A stretch of DNA of 64,000 nt, taken from the NCBI RefSeq assembly GCF_036711975.1, contig NC_091971.1, forward strand, positions 5,897,501-5,961,500, in the 5' to 3' direction. The notes beneath the pieces were generated by a model, which was not told the DNA's origin, ran no database searches, and was given only the letters and a program-made list of their open reading frames with translations. Positions 48,901 through 59,900 of this stretch are shown piece by piece. The first letter of the stretch is position 1. Each line of letters opens with the position of its first letter. A program made the translations under genes and the position numbers. Source of the DNA: Onthophagus taurus (lineage: Eukaryota; Arthropoda; Insecta; Coleoptera; Scarabaeidae).

Positions 48901-51900
48901 GTTAATTTCATTCTCCACTGTTGTTCGATGATATAATCAAATGTTTTCTAAAACAAAATAAGAAATTAAATTATTAGATTTAAATAGACGCTTATCACGG
49001 GATGGAAACCTCTGCAAGTACATAAGAATGCCCCTTTCCACGGTATTGCTGAGGAATTTCCGTGCTTGTTAGATTTAGAATACCATATTCAATTGTGTAT
49101 CTAATTATTCCCCAATCATTGCCTCGGCTACATCCTAATTTTAACATAAACTGTTGAATTTTTGGCAAGTGCTTGAATGTATGTAACATTTTTATATATT
49201 TTATTTATTAAACACGAAAAATTTTACCTTTTTGTTGTTCGAAAATTGACAGTTACACAAAAACAAGAATGAAAGACGCGTTACCATGACAACGATTAGT
49301 TTCCTTCATAACATTTATTAATGCGCCATCTATCTTTCAATTAACACAATTTAACAATTAATTATAAAGATAAATTTAGGATTTATTAAAGTTTAATTAT
49401 ATTGAAAAATGAAACCAAATTATATTTAAAATGTTATTAATTTTGCAATCGGCTACTTTATTCGAATAATAAAAGAATTATTTAATGCATAATCTTAATT
49501 AATACGCCATCTATGTGTCAATTAACATAATTCAACAATTAATTATTAATATAAATTTATAATTTATTAAAGTTTAATTATAATATAATCTAAAAAAAAA
49601 GAAAAATAAAACTAATTGTATTTAAAATTTTATTAATTTTGCAATCCGTATTTTATTCGTACAATAAATTTTTGGAGGTTATTTTGAAAAGGGATTTATG
49701 ACCTTGACTTTTTTTTGTAAACAACTTCTTTAAATGTGTGTTTAATAAATTATTTATTTATTTAATTAAAACAATAATAAATAACAAAAAGAAAGAGGAT
49801 ATTGGCTAAATTATGTTAAAAGTAATTAAAACGAATATAATTTGAATAATAATGTATGATTCAAAAATATAAATGTTTGTTTTAGGTTATGTATGAATGT
49901 CAGAGACATTAACTCTGATTGGTCGATACAAAATGGATAAATTTAAATTTAAGAAATTTAACAAAGTTTTATCTCAATCTAATTATTTAAGATAGAATTA
50001 ATAATGTTTTAAATAAAACTTGTGCATTTCTAAACCGGAGTGTTAAATACAAAAACATATCTCTTCATAATTAATAATTAATTCAAATTAGTACTGGAAT
50101 AACACAGTAGATATTAAATCTTTTTTGTAATTTTCAGTGGTGGAACAATTCCACCTGCATTAGCATCATCGTTAGCTAAAAATCGACTACCATCATCGAC
50201 GGCTCCATTATCACCAAATCAAAATCAAACAGCTTTACCATTTTCAGTAAGTAAATATGTTAAACTTATAAATTAATTTGTTGTTATTAAAGCATGGCTA
50301 AATTCTAACAGCCGTCTCAGCATGTGTGTGTTTTTTTTGACTAACAACTAAAATTCCAGCAATCAGTTGAGGATTTATCAAGCACCCCAAATAACAATGA
50401 AACGATTGCAAATGTGAATACATCTGAAACGTTTCAAAGTGATATCACAACTGTGGATTCTGGCCATCAAAAGAAGGATGATCAACGAAAACGGCCGTCA
50501 TTGTTTGGCACCAAATACGATCCGATTAAGAACGAAGGTCCAATATCTTTCAGTGCTTATATGTCAAAGGTAAAAACGGTGGGGAAAAACGTCTTATTTC
50601 TAAATGTTGGCTTTGTGATTTGCTAATTGAAATTTAATTTGTTTGTTACACGTGGTCACCTTGTATTTAAAATTAATCTTGTGTGGTTGATTGTTTTTTA
50701 CAGTCGGGGACTAACTTTTCTAGTCCGCGTCCATTCTCCAGCGTTTCAGCACCGTTATCACCACCGACAAACGTTGGTTATTCAACTTTACCGAAAGCTT
50801 CACCAGTTTCTGTGCCATTTTCATCACCTGCACCTTCTGTCCCATCATCGGGTAAGCTTAATTTTATTAATTTTGATGGAAATAAAAAAATAAGTAGATT
50901 TAAACTTTTTAAATTAGTGTATTTACTTTATTAGGTAGATTTTCTTCGATTAAACCTGGTGCGCCCTTTAAAGGTAGCAAAAATAATGAAGCTTATGATA
51001 GCTATTTTGGCCTTTTTTTTAGCAAATGATAGTATAACTTGTAAACGAGAAAAACTTTTTACTGTTATGTTTCAGATTCAAAATCCTTCAATGCCAAACC
51101 GAGACCGTTTTCCCTTGTTGCTTCAGAATAACATTTTTTTAATTTTAATTAAATTTTTTGTTTGAATTTTTAATTTATTTTTGTTTAAATTTAAATTTTA
51201 TCGAAATTTTTGTTTAGAAATCTAAATATTTTTAATCCCACCCGCTTCTAATCGCACAGAAAGAACAAAACAACCAAGTTATACTGATCATTTACTATGT
51301 ATTTAAAAATCTCATTTTCCTTTTTGCTTAATTAAAAATTTTATTATTTTTTTTTAATCCTCGTTAATACACCACACGTTTTAATTAACATAAAATGTTT
51401 TTGATTTGTTTTATTGTGTTGTGGTGTTTTTGCGGAACTAAAAACTCCCTATAGAAAAGGGACGATCCCTTCATAACGTTATTTGGCCCCCACCTCCCGA
51501 TCCCGAAGAGTCTGACACTCCAACAGCGACTCCTTTATATTTTCCACCACCGAGTCATTTACGACCACCAACTCCTCCTTATTTACCCCCAGATCCACAA
51601 ATAATCCAACCACCGCTTCCTAAACCTATTTATTCCTCGCTAAATTTATCATCCCAGAATCAAAATCAGACCACCGAAGAAATTGTATACAAAGAAGAAA
51701 CTGTGCGAGAAGAAACAACAACATACAGTGAGAGTTTGTTAACAGAAGAGGAGGAAGACGTTAATATGGAACAAAGAATGTCGTTGTGTTCGGCGGAAGT
51801 GACGAGTATTGTGGATAGAAGGGTTGCGGTTGAAACCATTGAGAGCGCAGCGGAGACTCAAATGTTGGTTGAGTCTTTAACAAAACAAAGACCGCAATCT

Positions 51901-54900
51901 CCACCTCCGATTCCGCCGATTGATGCAGATATCTTGCCGAAAGTTGAAGTGCAAACACAACCTTTAGGTCAAAATCGGCCGAGGAGTAACACAGATCCTC
52001 GTGTTTTAACCCGAGTTTGTGTCTGCACGAATTCTTGTTGCAACGCAACAACCGGCGAACTCTGCGCGAGTTGCCCAATGAGAGATTTAAAGAGACCCAA
52101 TGATTTCCAAAAATCGAAAAGTGTTTGTGTCGAACCAAAACGATTTGGTTCACCGATTATAACCGGAGTTTCAGTAACAATTAATAACCCCGGAAAAATT
52201 AAAGAATCCAAAGACTTCTTTACCGAAATTCCCGTGAAAAAAACAACGACCGCTTTAGGATCAGCCTTAGTAACAGCGCCCAAAGAACCGTTTCAACCCG
52301 TCTCGACCCATTCACAATCGATTCCTTTACCCGAAGAAACACAACCCTATTTACCGCCGGAAAGACCATACGTTCCACCTCCAAAGCCAGAAAGAAAAGA
52401 ATCAATCCCCCAACAAGATTCGGCGTTTATTTCAGCTTTAAGAATTGCCCCAGAAAGACCTTGGACCCCAACAAACCCACCACCTTTAGTTACAAAAAAG
52501 AAAACCACCGAAGATCCCATTATGAAAGATTTACCAAAGCCAACTCAATGGATGTCGATGGTAAGCGCTTTAACAACAGCTTCAGATCGTCCATATTCCC
52601 CATTTGTAGGCGAAATCACCACGTCGGTGACTAAAGAAATCGTTGAACAAACCGATATTAAACAAGAAGAGATTAAAAAAATGAAACAATCACAACAAGA
52701 AATGATGAGGAGGTCATCTCACAACGAAACCGCTTTACCAAAACCCTACGTTGGCACGAGAACCAACACAACTCGTTTAGAAAAATTTGAAGCTGTTAAC
52801 GATGATAGAGTAACCCCTCAAATGCATTTTCCTCCAATTTCGGATGAATTAAAAGCTTCATATGAGTACCACGCCGATTACTCAGAAATAAAAAGCGAGA
52901 TTTCTTCGCAAATAATCGAACAAGCCCATTTAGAGGAAACGACTGAATCCGTTCAAAAAGTCCAAGAAAAAAGCGAAGAAACTAAATGCTCTTCTTGCCA
53001 AAAATCCATTTCCAAGGAAAAAAAGATTGAAAAGCAAACTGAAGAAACGGTTTTGAAAAAGCCCATGGAATTGTCGAGTTTGTTGCAAAAAAGGGAATAT
53101 ATCCCCCAATATCAAATGTCTTTAAATTACGACGAAACTCTCGAGTTGCCTCATCATAAAAATATAAAGAAACTCTTGCCAAACGATCAAAATAAACAAC
53201 AATCGGATGGAAGGAATCCGAATGTAAAGCCAAGTTCGTATCAATACACTCCGAAACCTTTGCCAACTTATCGAGAACCTCAAGTTGTTACCAAACCGGT
53301 CACGACAATCCAACCGGGACAAACAAATCCTAACGTTCCCGCAATGTCCTTCCAAACCATCGATGATGAACGACCGCCAAAAACATCATTTTCACCAAGA
53401 CCGGGATCTTTAACGCCGAGTATGATCAACAAACCACCATCAACACTTCCTTATTACCAAGCAAATCTTGTTTACACAGAAATGCCTGTACCCGAAGTTA
53501 ACGTTTTCGATCCTAAAAGCCCCGCAATTTCACGCTCCCCAAGTCCTTGTCCAGATCGTGCTCCATCGCCATTCGGAAGAATGTCACCGAGACCCAGATC
53601 ACCAGCGGCCGGACCCCCTCCAAACCCACTTAAACAAGGTGTTATTCCCAAGTTTACTAAAGAAGATCATATGAAAGGTGAAGCTGTTAAAAATATTTCA
53701 ACTTATATTCCTCAGTATAGAGAAAAAATTGATGGGAGAGTTTCCGATGCTGATACAAGAACCGTCACTCAACACGTTAGTTTTGATGTACCTCTTCGTA
53801 AGAGTTCAGTTAAAGAAGTTGAATGTCATAAAAAAAGTGCTTATGAAACTCAAGGAAAAGTTGAGGATTCTGCTAGTTGTACTTTAAAAGTTTGCCAAAA
53901 AAAACAAGAAGAAAAATCTAGTCAAGAATGTGGACAAAAATGTGGACAACAATCCCAAAAATCTGTTCAACAAATTGGACAACAATCTATTCAACAAATG
54001 GGACAACAATCTTCTCAAAAATCTGTTCAACAAATGGCACAATCCTCTCAAAGATCCCAACAGTCAATGCAACAATCAATGCAGCAAAAAATGCAGCAAT
54101 CGGTTCAACAAACTGTTGAAGAAATAGTACAAGAATCTGTACAAACAGTACAACAACGTTCTATGCAATGCTCAAAACAATCATCGTCATATAACAGTCA
54201 ATTTGAAAAAGCTTCCTCCGCTTTACAACAACAACAACAATCTAAACAAGCTTCTTTAGAAGCAACCAAACAAACTTTAAAGCCATCAACGCAACCCCCT
54301 TTCCGTCAAGTAAAAAACCCGGAAGTGAATCCACCTGGAGTTCAAGGAATGCGAGTGACGAATCCTCAACCGATTTATTCCCCTTTTCTTCAAAAAGGTC
54401 AGACTCAACCCCCTCCCGTTCAACCACCAGCTCCTCCAACGAGAACATCCGTTCCAAAAACTCCAATTTCCGCGGCAACAGCCCAACCGAACAAATCCCA
54501 ACAAGCTCTAACAAACAAAAACGTACCCCTTTGTGGTGCCAGTGCGAATGTATCCAATGTACCCAAACCTAATAATGCAGGTGTTGGAGGTGGAAAACAA
54601 GCCGGAGCCGTTGGGTTCTCCCCGAAAAGAGGTCGCGGAGTTCTCAATGTTGGCGGTTTAGTTGGAGCTAGAATTGCTGTTTGTGGTCATTGCCACAATC
54701 AAATCAGGTAGAATAAAACAAACGGATTTGTGTTGCATCGTATTATTTTTTATTTTTAATTTTTAACAAATTAATTTGATGTTTTTTATTTTATTTTTGA
54801 GTTTTTGCGTTGTTGTTTTTAGTTAAAGAAATAACAGAGCATGTTAAAACTAACCCGGAAGTAACGAACGGAAATCAAAATGGATCAATATCTGGACCAC

Positions 54901-56374
54901 AATCTCCAGTTTCTTCGAAAGCTCCAAAATTGAGCACATTGAACATCAGACAACACATAATAGCGAGTAGTAAAGTTCCAACTCCACCAATTGTTGACAT
55001 AATAAACGAAGCAGAAAACGACGAAATAAATTTAGTTCAAAATAATGCGATGAAACAAAACGATTCGAATCATAATTTAAAAGAGAATCATGCAAACGGA
55101 GCTTCTTTTGTGCTTCAAAATTTGTTGAAAAGTAAAGTTGAAAATACAAATGATGATTTTAAAAATGAAAGTAATAAAAACGAAACAACGGAACAATGTT
55201 TCGAAAAAGAATACAATAATGGGAATATTAATTTTTCGAGAATTATAAGTCAAGACGGAAATAACGGCATTGATAAATCAAATAAATCGACAAATCAGGT
55301 AGAAAAGAGCTTGAATAATTCCGCAATAACACGATCGGTTGAGAATAATCAAAATTTAGAGCCTATTTGTTGTGTTTGTAACACGGAAATTGAAAGGTAT
55401 GATTTTTTTGTGATGATTTATTATTGCTTGATGTTTAATTAGAGTTGAGTTATTTAAATCTAAGTAAATGTGAGAGTTTTTGTATTTTAATGTGTTGGCT
55501 ATGGTTCTAAATTCATTTTTAGGTGATAAAATTCCATACCCAAGAACTCTTAAATTTACTTAAAATAATTAAAGAAGCTAAAAAAAATTACAAAATACAT
55601 AATTTTTTTAAGGGGGCCATTCATAACAGCTTTGGGTAAAATCTGGTGTCCAGATCACTTCGTTTGTACATCACAAAATTGCAAAAGACCACTCGCTGAT
55701 ATCGGATTTATTGAAGAACAAGGACAATTGTATTGCGAGTACTGTTTCGAGCAGTATTTAGCTCCAAATTGTTCGAAATGTGGAACCAAAGTAAAAGGAG
55801 TAAGTTGTTTTATAACATTTAATCGCTTTTATTGTAACATTTTTTTGTATTAGGATTGTTTGAAAGCCATTGGAAAAAATTTCCATCCAGAATGCTTTAA
55901 TTGCTCATATTGCGGAAAATTATTCGGAAATTCCCCGTTTTTCTTGGAAGATGGTCAACCCTACTGTGAAAACGGTAAATATTTTTACTACACATCTTGA
56001 AATCGATATCGTATCCTAAATTAGGTATCACTCTTTTGTGAATCAAAATATTTTAGTATCACGCGATTCCATAAAGTTTTATCGAAGCACTGCGTTTATT
56101 GTCGTTTTCTTTTCCTTTTAGATTGGAACGAAATGTTCACGACGAAATGTTTCGCATGCGGATTCCCCGTCGAAGCTGGAGATCGTTGGGTGGAGGCTTT
56201 GAATAATAACTATCATAGCCAGTGCTTTAATTGCACTGTAAGTTTAAATTCAAAGAAATTAAATGAAAAAATTTAATCTTTTTTTAATTAATTTAGATGT
56301 GTAAGAAAAATCTCGAAGGACAAAGCTTCTTCGCTAAAGGTGGTCGTCCTTTCTGCAAAAACCACGCCCGTTAG
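36930..56374 (+). CDS. Zasp52: Zasp52-like PDZ/ZM/LIM Z-disc protein
   Basis: An Alp/Enigma-family scaffold of muscle Z-discs and integrin adhesions that binds alpha-actinin. Longest form about 1754 residues. Exons: 36930-37034, 45942-46093, 46198-46375, 46431-46564, 46618-46718, 47232-47376 or 47561-47774, 48341-48427, 48482-48583, 50138-50246, 50360-50569, 50704-50851, 50935-50973, 51455-54707 or 54823-55396, 55613-55799, 55854-55974, 56122-56237 and 56297-56374. Order: PDZ (residues ~1-85, SLGFRIQGGKDFG), ZM motif (VNFKKNEKNYDASNSEVFRM), LIM1, a long disordered region, then LIM2-LIM4 ending FCKNHAR. Exon phases close exactly. Alternative exons and a short terminal exon are listed separately. 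Two genes are nested in its introns. AATAAA occurs near 56408. Confidence 0.93.
38845..39005. repeat. Solitary palindromic repeat unit
   Basis: One long hairpin of the family seen at 15.35 kb: GACGCACGGCTAAACCCG opening, GTCTAGTGTTAGTTCTAG, an internal loop with TTATTTAGCG and TATTTTTATTGAAC, then GAACTAACAGTAGACC on the return arm. Confidence 0.85.
43210..43935. repeat. Cluster of palindromic repeat units
   Basis: Five to six units of the same family, spaced 127 bases at 43329-43456 and about 204 to the next. Two types of centre occur: the short one, and a longer one with TTATTTAGCGACACG and TATTTTTATTGAAC. It ends about 100 bases from the 3' end of CFAP99. Confidence 0.9.
44035..45756 (-). 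CDS. CFAP99: Cilia- and flagella-associated protein 99, nested in Zasp intron 1
   Basis: A 573-residue axonemal protein encoded by one uninterrupted exon. The ATG at 45756 is the first good start; the frame extends further up but without a better ATG. The N-terminal ~180 residues are helical. Residues ~290-330 have the family's TTLLREAAYLAKEKEVELK stretch with LLNGGSTDF. A long charged coiled coil (~330-470) follows, then FDPTDCPNLGLLCEMSLAEL, which I regard as diagnostic of CFAP99. CFAP99 sits in motile axonemes, so expression in sperm or ciliated sensory neurons is expected. The single exon inside an intron of a muscle gene on the opposite strand could reflect retroposition, but no poly(A) tail or target duplication was found. 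Confidence 0.87.
   Translation of the reverse strand: MSTSLTLNLKLITSTIKLLKDYDQVKCQTPTEFLEALNTQKEISEDVVKFFLLLSKHKSFLDDISEKICVEYELKKANDWPLKVCIALIIFFLYRKNVEDIKKIFKAMNNSFAYKTIEFFFYEENSIFIAKIGCTYFDHQYVLENIVRPLMHKNELLQDFYDNIFDYYKKRRPVYPIETKKVHTKFNVVKKSVEVPENVPKQLDYKLTPTRIPISTYFPSKKTLLKINEAKDKNWEDALKLYEEAKNCPLKVAQYKPKIFEEEKISRKPIPVKPIPKFNEVKIKKTTTTLLREAAYLAKEKEVELKKLNDLLNGGSTDFNIEAIEEEIRKEREQQNLQDVERKHLEGLLTFEEAVLAKKKIIQINQEKMEQFKKERLELIQELLKWRLDEQEKIKQLVEKSQNIEKAAKEATEKVINEKQATVRLMDYEAKIVKEDLQKKREEELQKKISAIQDIRVLHQLKMAQVKEEFDPTDCPNLGLLCEMSLAELQERLKLMKIQMREDLEDKKTVILEEKKKRSQFIDSVKEFVEQSRNCKVPKIVPTTAPPKVLNTPEISALREKLHQVRKINKSLI
47232..47376 (+). CDS. Zasp52: Zasp alternative exon 6a, first half of LIM1
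   Basis: Enters at phase 1 and leaves at phase 2. It encodes EPDSGVVTAPLSSVVGLRH, a Pro/Thr linker, and QNICAECERLVT, which is the first Cys-x2-Cys of LIM1. It joins exon 48341-48427 (GVFVRIKDKNLHVECFKC) to complete the domain. Confidence 0.85.
47561..47774 (+). CDS. Zasp52: Zasp alternative exon 6b, first half of LIM1
   Basis: Same phases as exon 6a (in at 1, out at 2). It encodes SRQSYYASLSHAIGGFPV, a Ser/Thr-rich linker, and MTVCSECARLIV, an alternative first Cys-x2-Cys for LIM1. Joining 6a to 6b at its main acceptor would break the frame, so the two are predicted to be mutually exclusive. Confidence 0.8.
48813..49189 (-). CDS. NATD1-like GNAT-fold protein nested in Zasp intron
   Basis: A 105-residue protein in two exons, 49010-49189 and 48813-48947. 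It matches the small NATD1 (GTLF3) family: GILNLTSTEIPQQYRGKGHS, then YVLAEKTFDYIIEQQWRMKL, TCAFLQDFF and YHPYVLEHP at the end. The QQYRGKG segment is the acetyl-CoA-binding loop pattern (Q/RxxGxG) of GNAT acetyltransferases; NATD1 proteins are a minimal form whose substrate is not established. The donor is GTTTCC, a weak site, but LAE|KTFDY aligns with the family without a gap. It lies on the - strand inside the Zasp intron after exon 48482-48583. Two copies of a GCCATCTAT motif occur 130-310 bases upstream. Confidence 0.83.
49318..49680. repeat. Two-copy ~181-bp tandem duplication upstream of NATD1-like gene
   Basis: The stretch starting [GA]CGCCATCTAT near 49323 is repeated at 49504, with shared ATTAACA, AACAATTAATTAT, AAAGTTTAATTAT and TTAATTTTGCAATC in the same order. 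Divergence is moderate. Confidence 0.75.
51076..51131 (+). CDS. Zasp52: Zasp short-isoform terminal exon
   Basis: Follows exon 50935-50973 at phase 1 through a TTTCAG acceptor. It adds DSKSFNAKPRPFSLVASE and a TAA stop. The resulting protein (about 521 or 544 residues, depending on exon 6a/6b) has PDZ, ZM and LIM1 only. No AATAAA is evident right after it. Confidence 0.6.
51455..54707 (+). CDS. Zasp52: Zasp giant exon with first half of LIM2
   Basis: A 3.25-kb exon, in at phase 1 and out at phase 2, coding about 1085 residues of mostly disordered Pro/Ser/Gln-rich sequence. It contains three spaced repeats of the form SALxxAxxxPxxP (SALVTAPKEPFQP, SALRIAPERPWTP, SALTTASDRPYSP), a Cys cluster (VCVCTNSCCNATTGELCASC), a Gln/Ser tract of about 100 residues (SMQQSMQQKMQQS), and Pro-rich SPSPCPDRAPSPFG. 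It ends VCGHCHNQIR, the first zinc ligands of LIM2. It is a plausible elastic or docking segment of the large Z-disc isoform. Confidence 0.87.
54823..55396 (+). CDS. Zasp52: Zasp alternative exon with second version of LIM2 start
   Basis: Same phases as the giant exon (in 1, out 2). It encodes about 191 residues of Asn/Glu/Lys-rich disordered sequence, starting VKEITEHVKTN and ending PICCVCNTEIER, an alternative first Cys-x2-Cys for LIM2. It can replace the giant exon in frame but cannot follow it in frame. Confidence 0.8.
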
Positions 56375-56951
56375 AATTCTCTACAAAAAAAATTTAAAGA
56401 AGAAAGAAATAAAATAAAAGTTATTTGATTTTTAAAAAGGGGTTTAAAAAAGCTTTCGCCAAATATAATTATATTTATTTATATATTCTTGTAATTCAGC
56501 TTAAAAAAGCCAAATCTATAAACCAAAATGAATTTTTTGTGTTAAAAAAAAACTATTAGATGATTATTTTAGTCTTTTTAGGTAATTAAATATAAAAAAA
56601 AATATTTATCTATATGTGTTATGTATACTAGTCGTTTAAGTTTAAATAACAAAACATCAGGTATATTTTAGTAGAAAAAAAAATAAGAACTATGTAAATT
56701 GTACTTATATAACTTGTGTATAAATAAATCTTTGTGTTTTAATTGTATAAAATTTAAGAAATAATGGAGGAGATGAGAAGAATTCGAATAAAGTTGCCAT
56801 TTTAGAGACGAAAAGGATTTGTAGTGTTTAGATGGATTGTTTTATTATGTATATTAGATAAATCAATAAATAACCATTTAAAATTTAATTTTTAAAGTTT
56901 AAATCTTAATTTTAAGCTACTAATTAACAACTAATAATGGCAGTTGAACCT
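56375..56951. other. Convergent 3' ends of Zasp and TTLL2
   Basis: 577 bases between two stop codons facing each other. AATAAA-type signals for Zasp lie near 56408 and 56722 on the + strand. TTTATT near 56841 may serve TTLL2 on the - strand. Confidence 0.55.
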
Positions 56952-59900
56952 TTAAATTGGCGGAATCCAAACATCCCGATTTAAATCGAATTTTTGTTGC
57001 AAAAACTCGTTTAATTGGCATTCTGAAGCGGCGGGGTATCTTTTAAAAATTTCTTTCGCAACTTTACTAAACTTATTCACTTCTGATACCATAAATTTCA
57101 CTTTGCTATTAACACTCATATTTTCATTGTTGTAATTAACCCTCGAATTCATCGGCCATAATCTTATCCAACCCCCTTCTTCCGCTGGGGCATTCTTCCA
57201 ATCTTTTCCATTACCCCATTTGTTTGTGTAATTGTACGTTTTTAAGTTATTTTGGTTTAAATTATTTTTTGTTACTTTATTAGCCGATTTACTTCGTGAA
57301 ATTGATCTCGCCGACATTTTTCTGTGTTTTTTCCTCCATCTTCCAGCTGCGTTAACGACGGCTTGAGATGGTTTTATGGCGCGTTTTTGGTCCTCTTCAA
57401 CCAATTTATTCTCATCGTCATCGTTCCAAATATGATAAATACATAATCCTGTGTTGTATAAAGGTAACCCTAAAAGATCGAACATATCGTGTAACATCGG
57501 TTTTTTCACTGTTCTATCAGCGTCGCAATCGTTTCCTAAAGCTGGGCTTAAATTTACCTAAAAAATAAAATTTTTAACTAAAAAGTTGCGTAATAAATTA
57601 ATTATTACTTCTAACAACCAAGGTCTTAAAGTGCTATCAATTAAAACGTCGAATCCAAAAAATTCGAAACAATTAACCGTTTGTGGAACTTGTTGAATGT
57701 GACTTAATAAAGTTAAAATGATTAAGGAAGAGATTTTTTGCCAAAGTAACCAATCGGAAATTCCCGCTTGTTGGAAATATCTTCGTAATTGCCGAAAAGT
57801 CCATTTACATCCGGCCCCAATTCGATCTTTCATTTCAGTGTAACCAGGTCCGCATTTATTTATTGAACTATTCGTGAGATGTCGATAAGGATTTTTTAGA
57901 TCATTCAAACTAAATTTATCGGTACCAAATCGGGCTAATCCCTCCCGATATAAATAAATTGTAACCGGGTGGTAAGATGGAATACAAACGTAAAGCCTCA
58001 AATCAAATTTATAACCGCCGATTAATAACGGTTTTTCGATATATTTCTGAACGATCGTGTTACTATCGTAAGTTAATTCACTTAATTTCTAAAAAATCAA
58101 TAAAAATAATTAAATTAAAATCGATTAGATGAATAAAATTACTCTGAAAAGAAAAATTCCTCTTCCTTGACTTTGAGCGACCGGTTTACAAATCCACACT
58201 GGTTTATCTTCGTAATACAAATCAATATCATTTCTTGCTGTAAATGGTCTACATTTTGAACACTCAGCAGCTAATTTGGTGTATTCTAATGGAAGATTAA
58301 ATCCATCAGGACTGAAACACAAATTTTTAAAATAATATTAATTATAATTTTATTTGTGTACCTAAAATCGTAGATTGATCCATAAACCTTCTTCATACAC
58401 CTCAAATAACGAACTAAATTATCTTTGCGACAAATTGCTGAACCTTTCGGGATATGATTTATAAACTAAAATAAACGTGATGGAATGGAACTAAAAATTT
58501 ATTATTTTCTTTTATAAAATACCTGCCAAGCGTATAAACTTTTATGGTGGCTAACGGAAAACCCGGAAGTTCTCCACCAAAGGTTCCAATGATCGCCGTT
58601 TTCTGAATTATATTCTCTCCATCCTCGTTCTAAACAAACCTAAAATTAATAAATATAAATATATTTTACAGTAATCAACAAGTTCTAGTGTTAGTTCTAG
58701 TTTTAGTTCAATAACAATATCCAATCTAGTTCTACTATCATCGAACTAACTCTCAAAAACCCAATTTTGATGTTTTTAACATCAGTGTAGGTTATATCTC
58801 GAAAACTAAATGTAGGGGAAAAAAGTTTTGTTATTAGAAAATATTCTGTAATATCCCCGAAAATATTTCTCATAATCGTTTCTGTTCCAGCATTGACTAT
58901 TTCGAACCTATTTGACTATAATCTCAAAAATCCTATTTTAATGTTTTCAACATCAGTGTAGGTTATATCTCAAAAACTAAATGTGGGGGAAAAAAGTTTT
59001 GTTATTAGAAAATATTCTGTAATATTCCCTAAAACATTTCTCATAATCGTTTCTGTTCCAGCATTGATTATTTCGAACCTATTTGGCTATAATCTAAAAA
59101 ACCTTATTTTGATGTTTTCAACATCAGTGTAGGTTATATCTCAAAAACTAAATGTGGGGGAAAATGTTTTGTTATTAGAAAATATTCTGTAATATCCCCT
59201 AAAACATTTCTCATAATCGTTTCTGTTCCAGCATGACCTATTTCGAACCTATTTGACTATAATCTCAAAAATCCTATTTTGATGTTTTCAACATCAGTGT
59301 AGGTTATATCTCAAAAACTAAATGTGGGGGAAAAAAGTTTTGTTATTAGAAAATATTCTGTAATATCCCCGAAAACATTTCTCATAATCGTTTCTGTTGC
59401 TGCATTGACTACTTCGAACCTATTTGACTATAATCTAGAAAACCCTATTTTGATGTTTTCACCATCAGTGTAGGTTATATCTCAAAAACTAAATGTGGGG
59501 GAAAGAAGTTTTGTTATTACAAAATATTCTGTAATATCCCCTAAAACATTTTTTATAATCGTTTCTGTTCCAACATTGACTATTTCGGACCTATTTGACT
59601 ATAATGTAAAAAGCCGTATTTTGATGTTTTCAACATCAGTGTAGGTTATATCTCAAAAACTAAATGTGGAGGAAAAAAGTTTTGTTATTAAAATACATTC
59701 TGTAATATCCCCGAAAATATTTCTCATAATCGTTTCTGTTCCGAACCTATTTGACTATAATTTAAAAACCCAATTTTGATGTTTTTAACATCAGTGTAGG
59801 TTATATCTCGAAAACTAAATGTAGGGGAAAAAAGTTTTGTTATTAGAAAATATTCTGTAATATCTCCTAAAACATTTCTCATAATCGTTTCTGTTCCAGC

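Noticed and set aside
51761-54647. Several open frames on the - strand opposite the giant Zasp exon
   Set aside because: The + strand has one 3.25-kb frame with consistent phase at both ends; the antisense frames reflect its Pro/Gln-rich codons.
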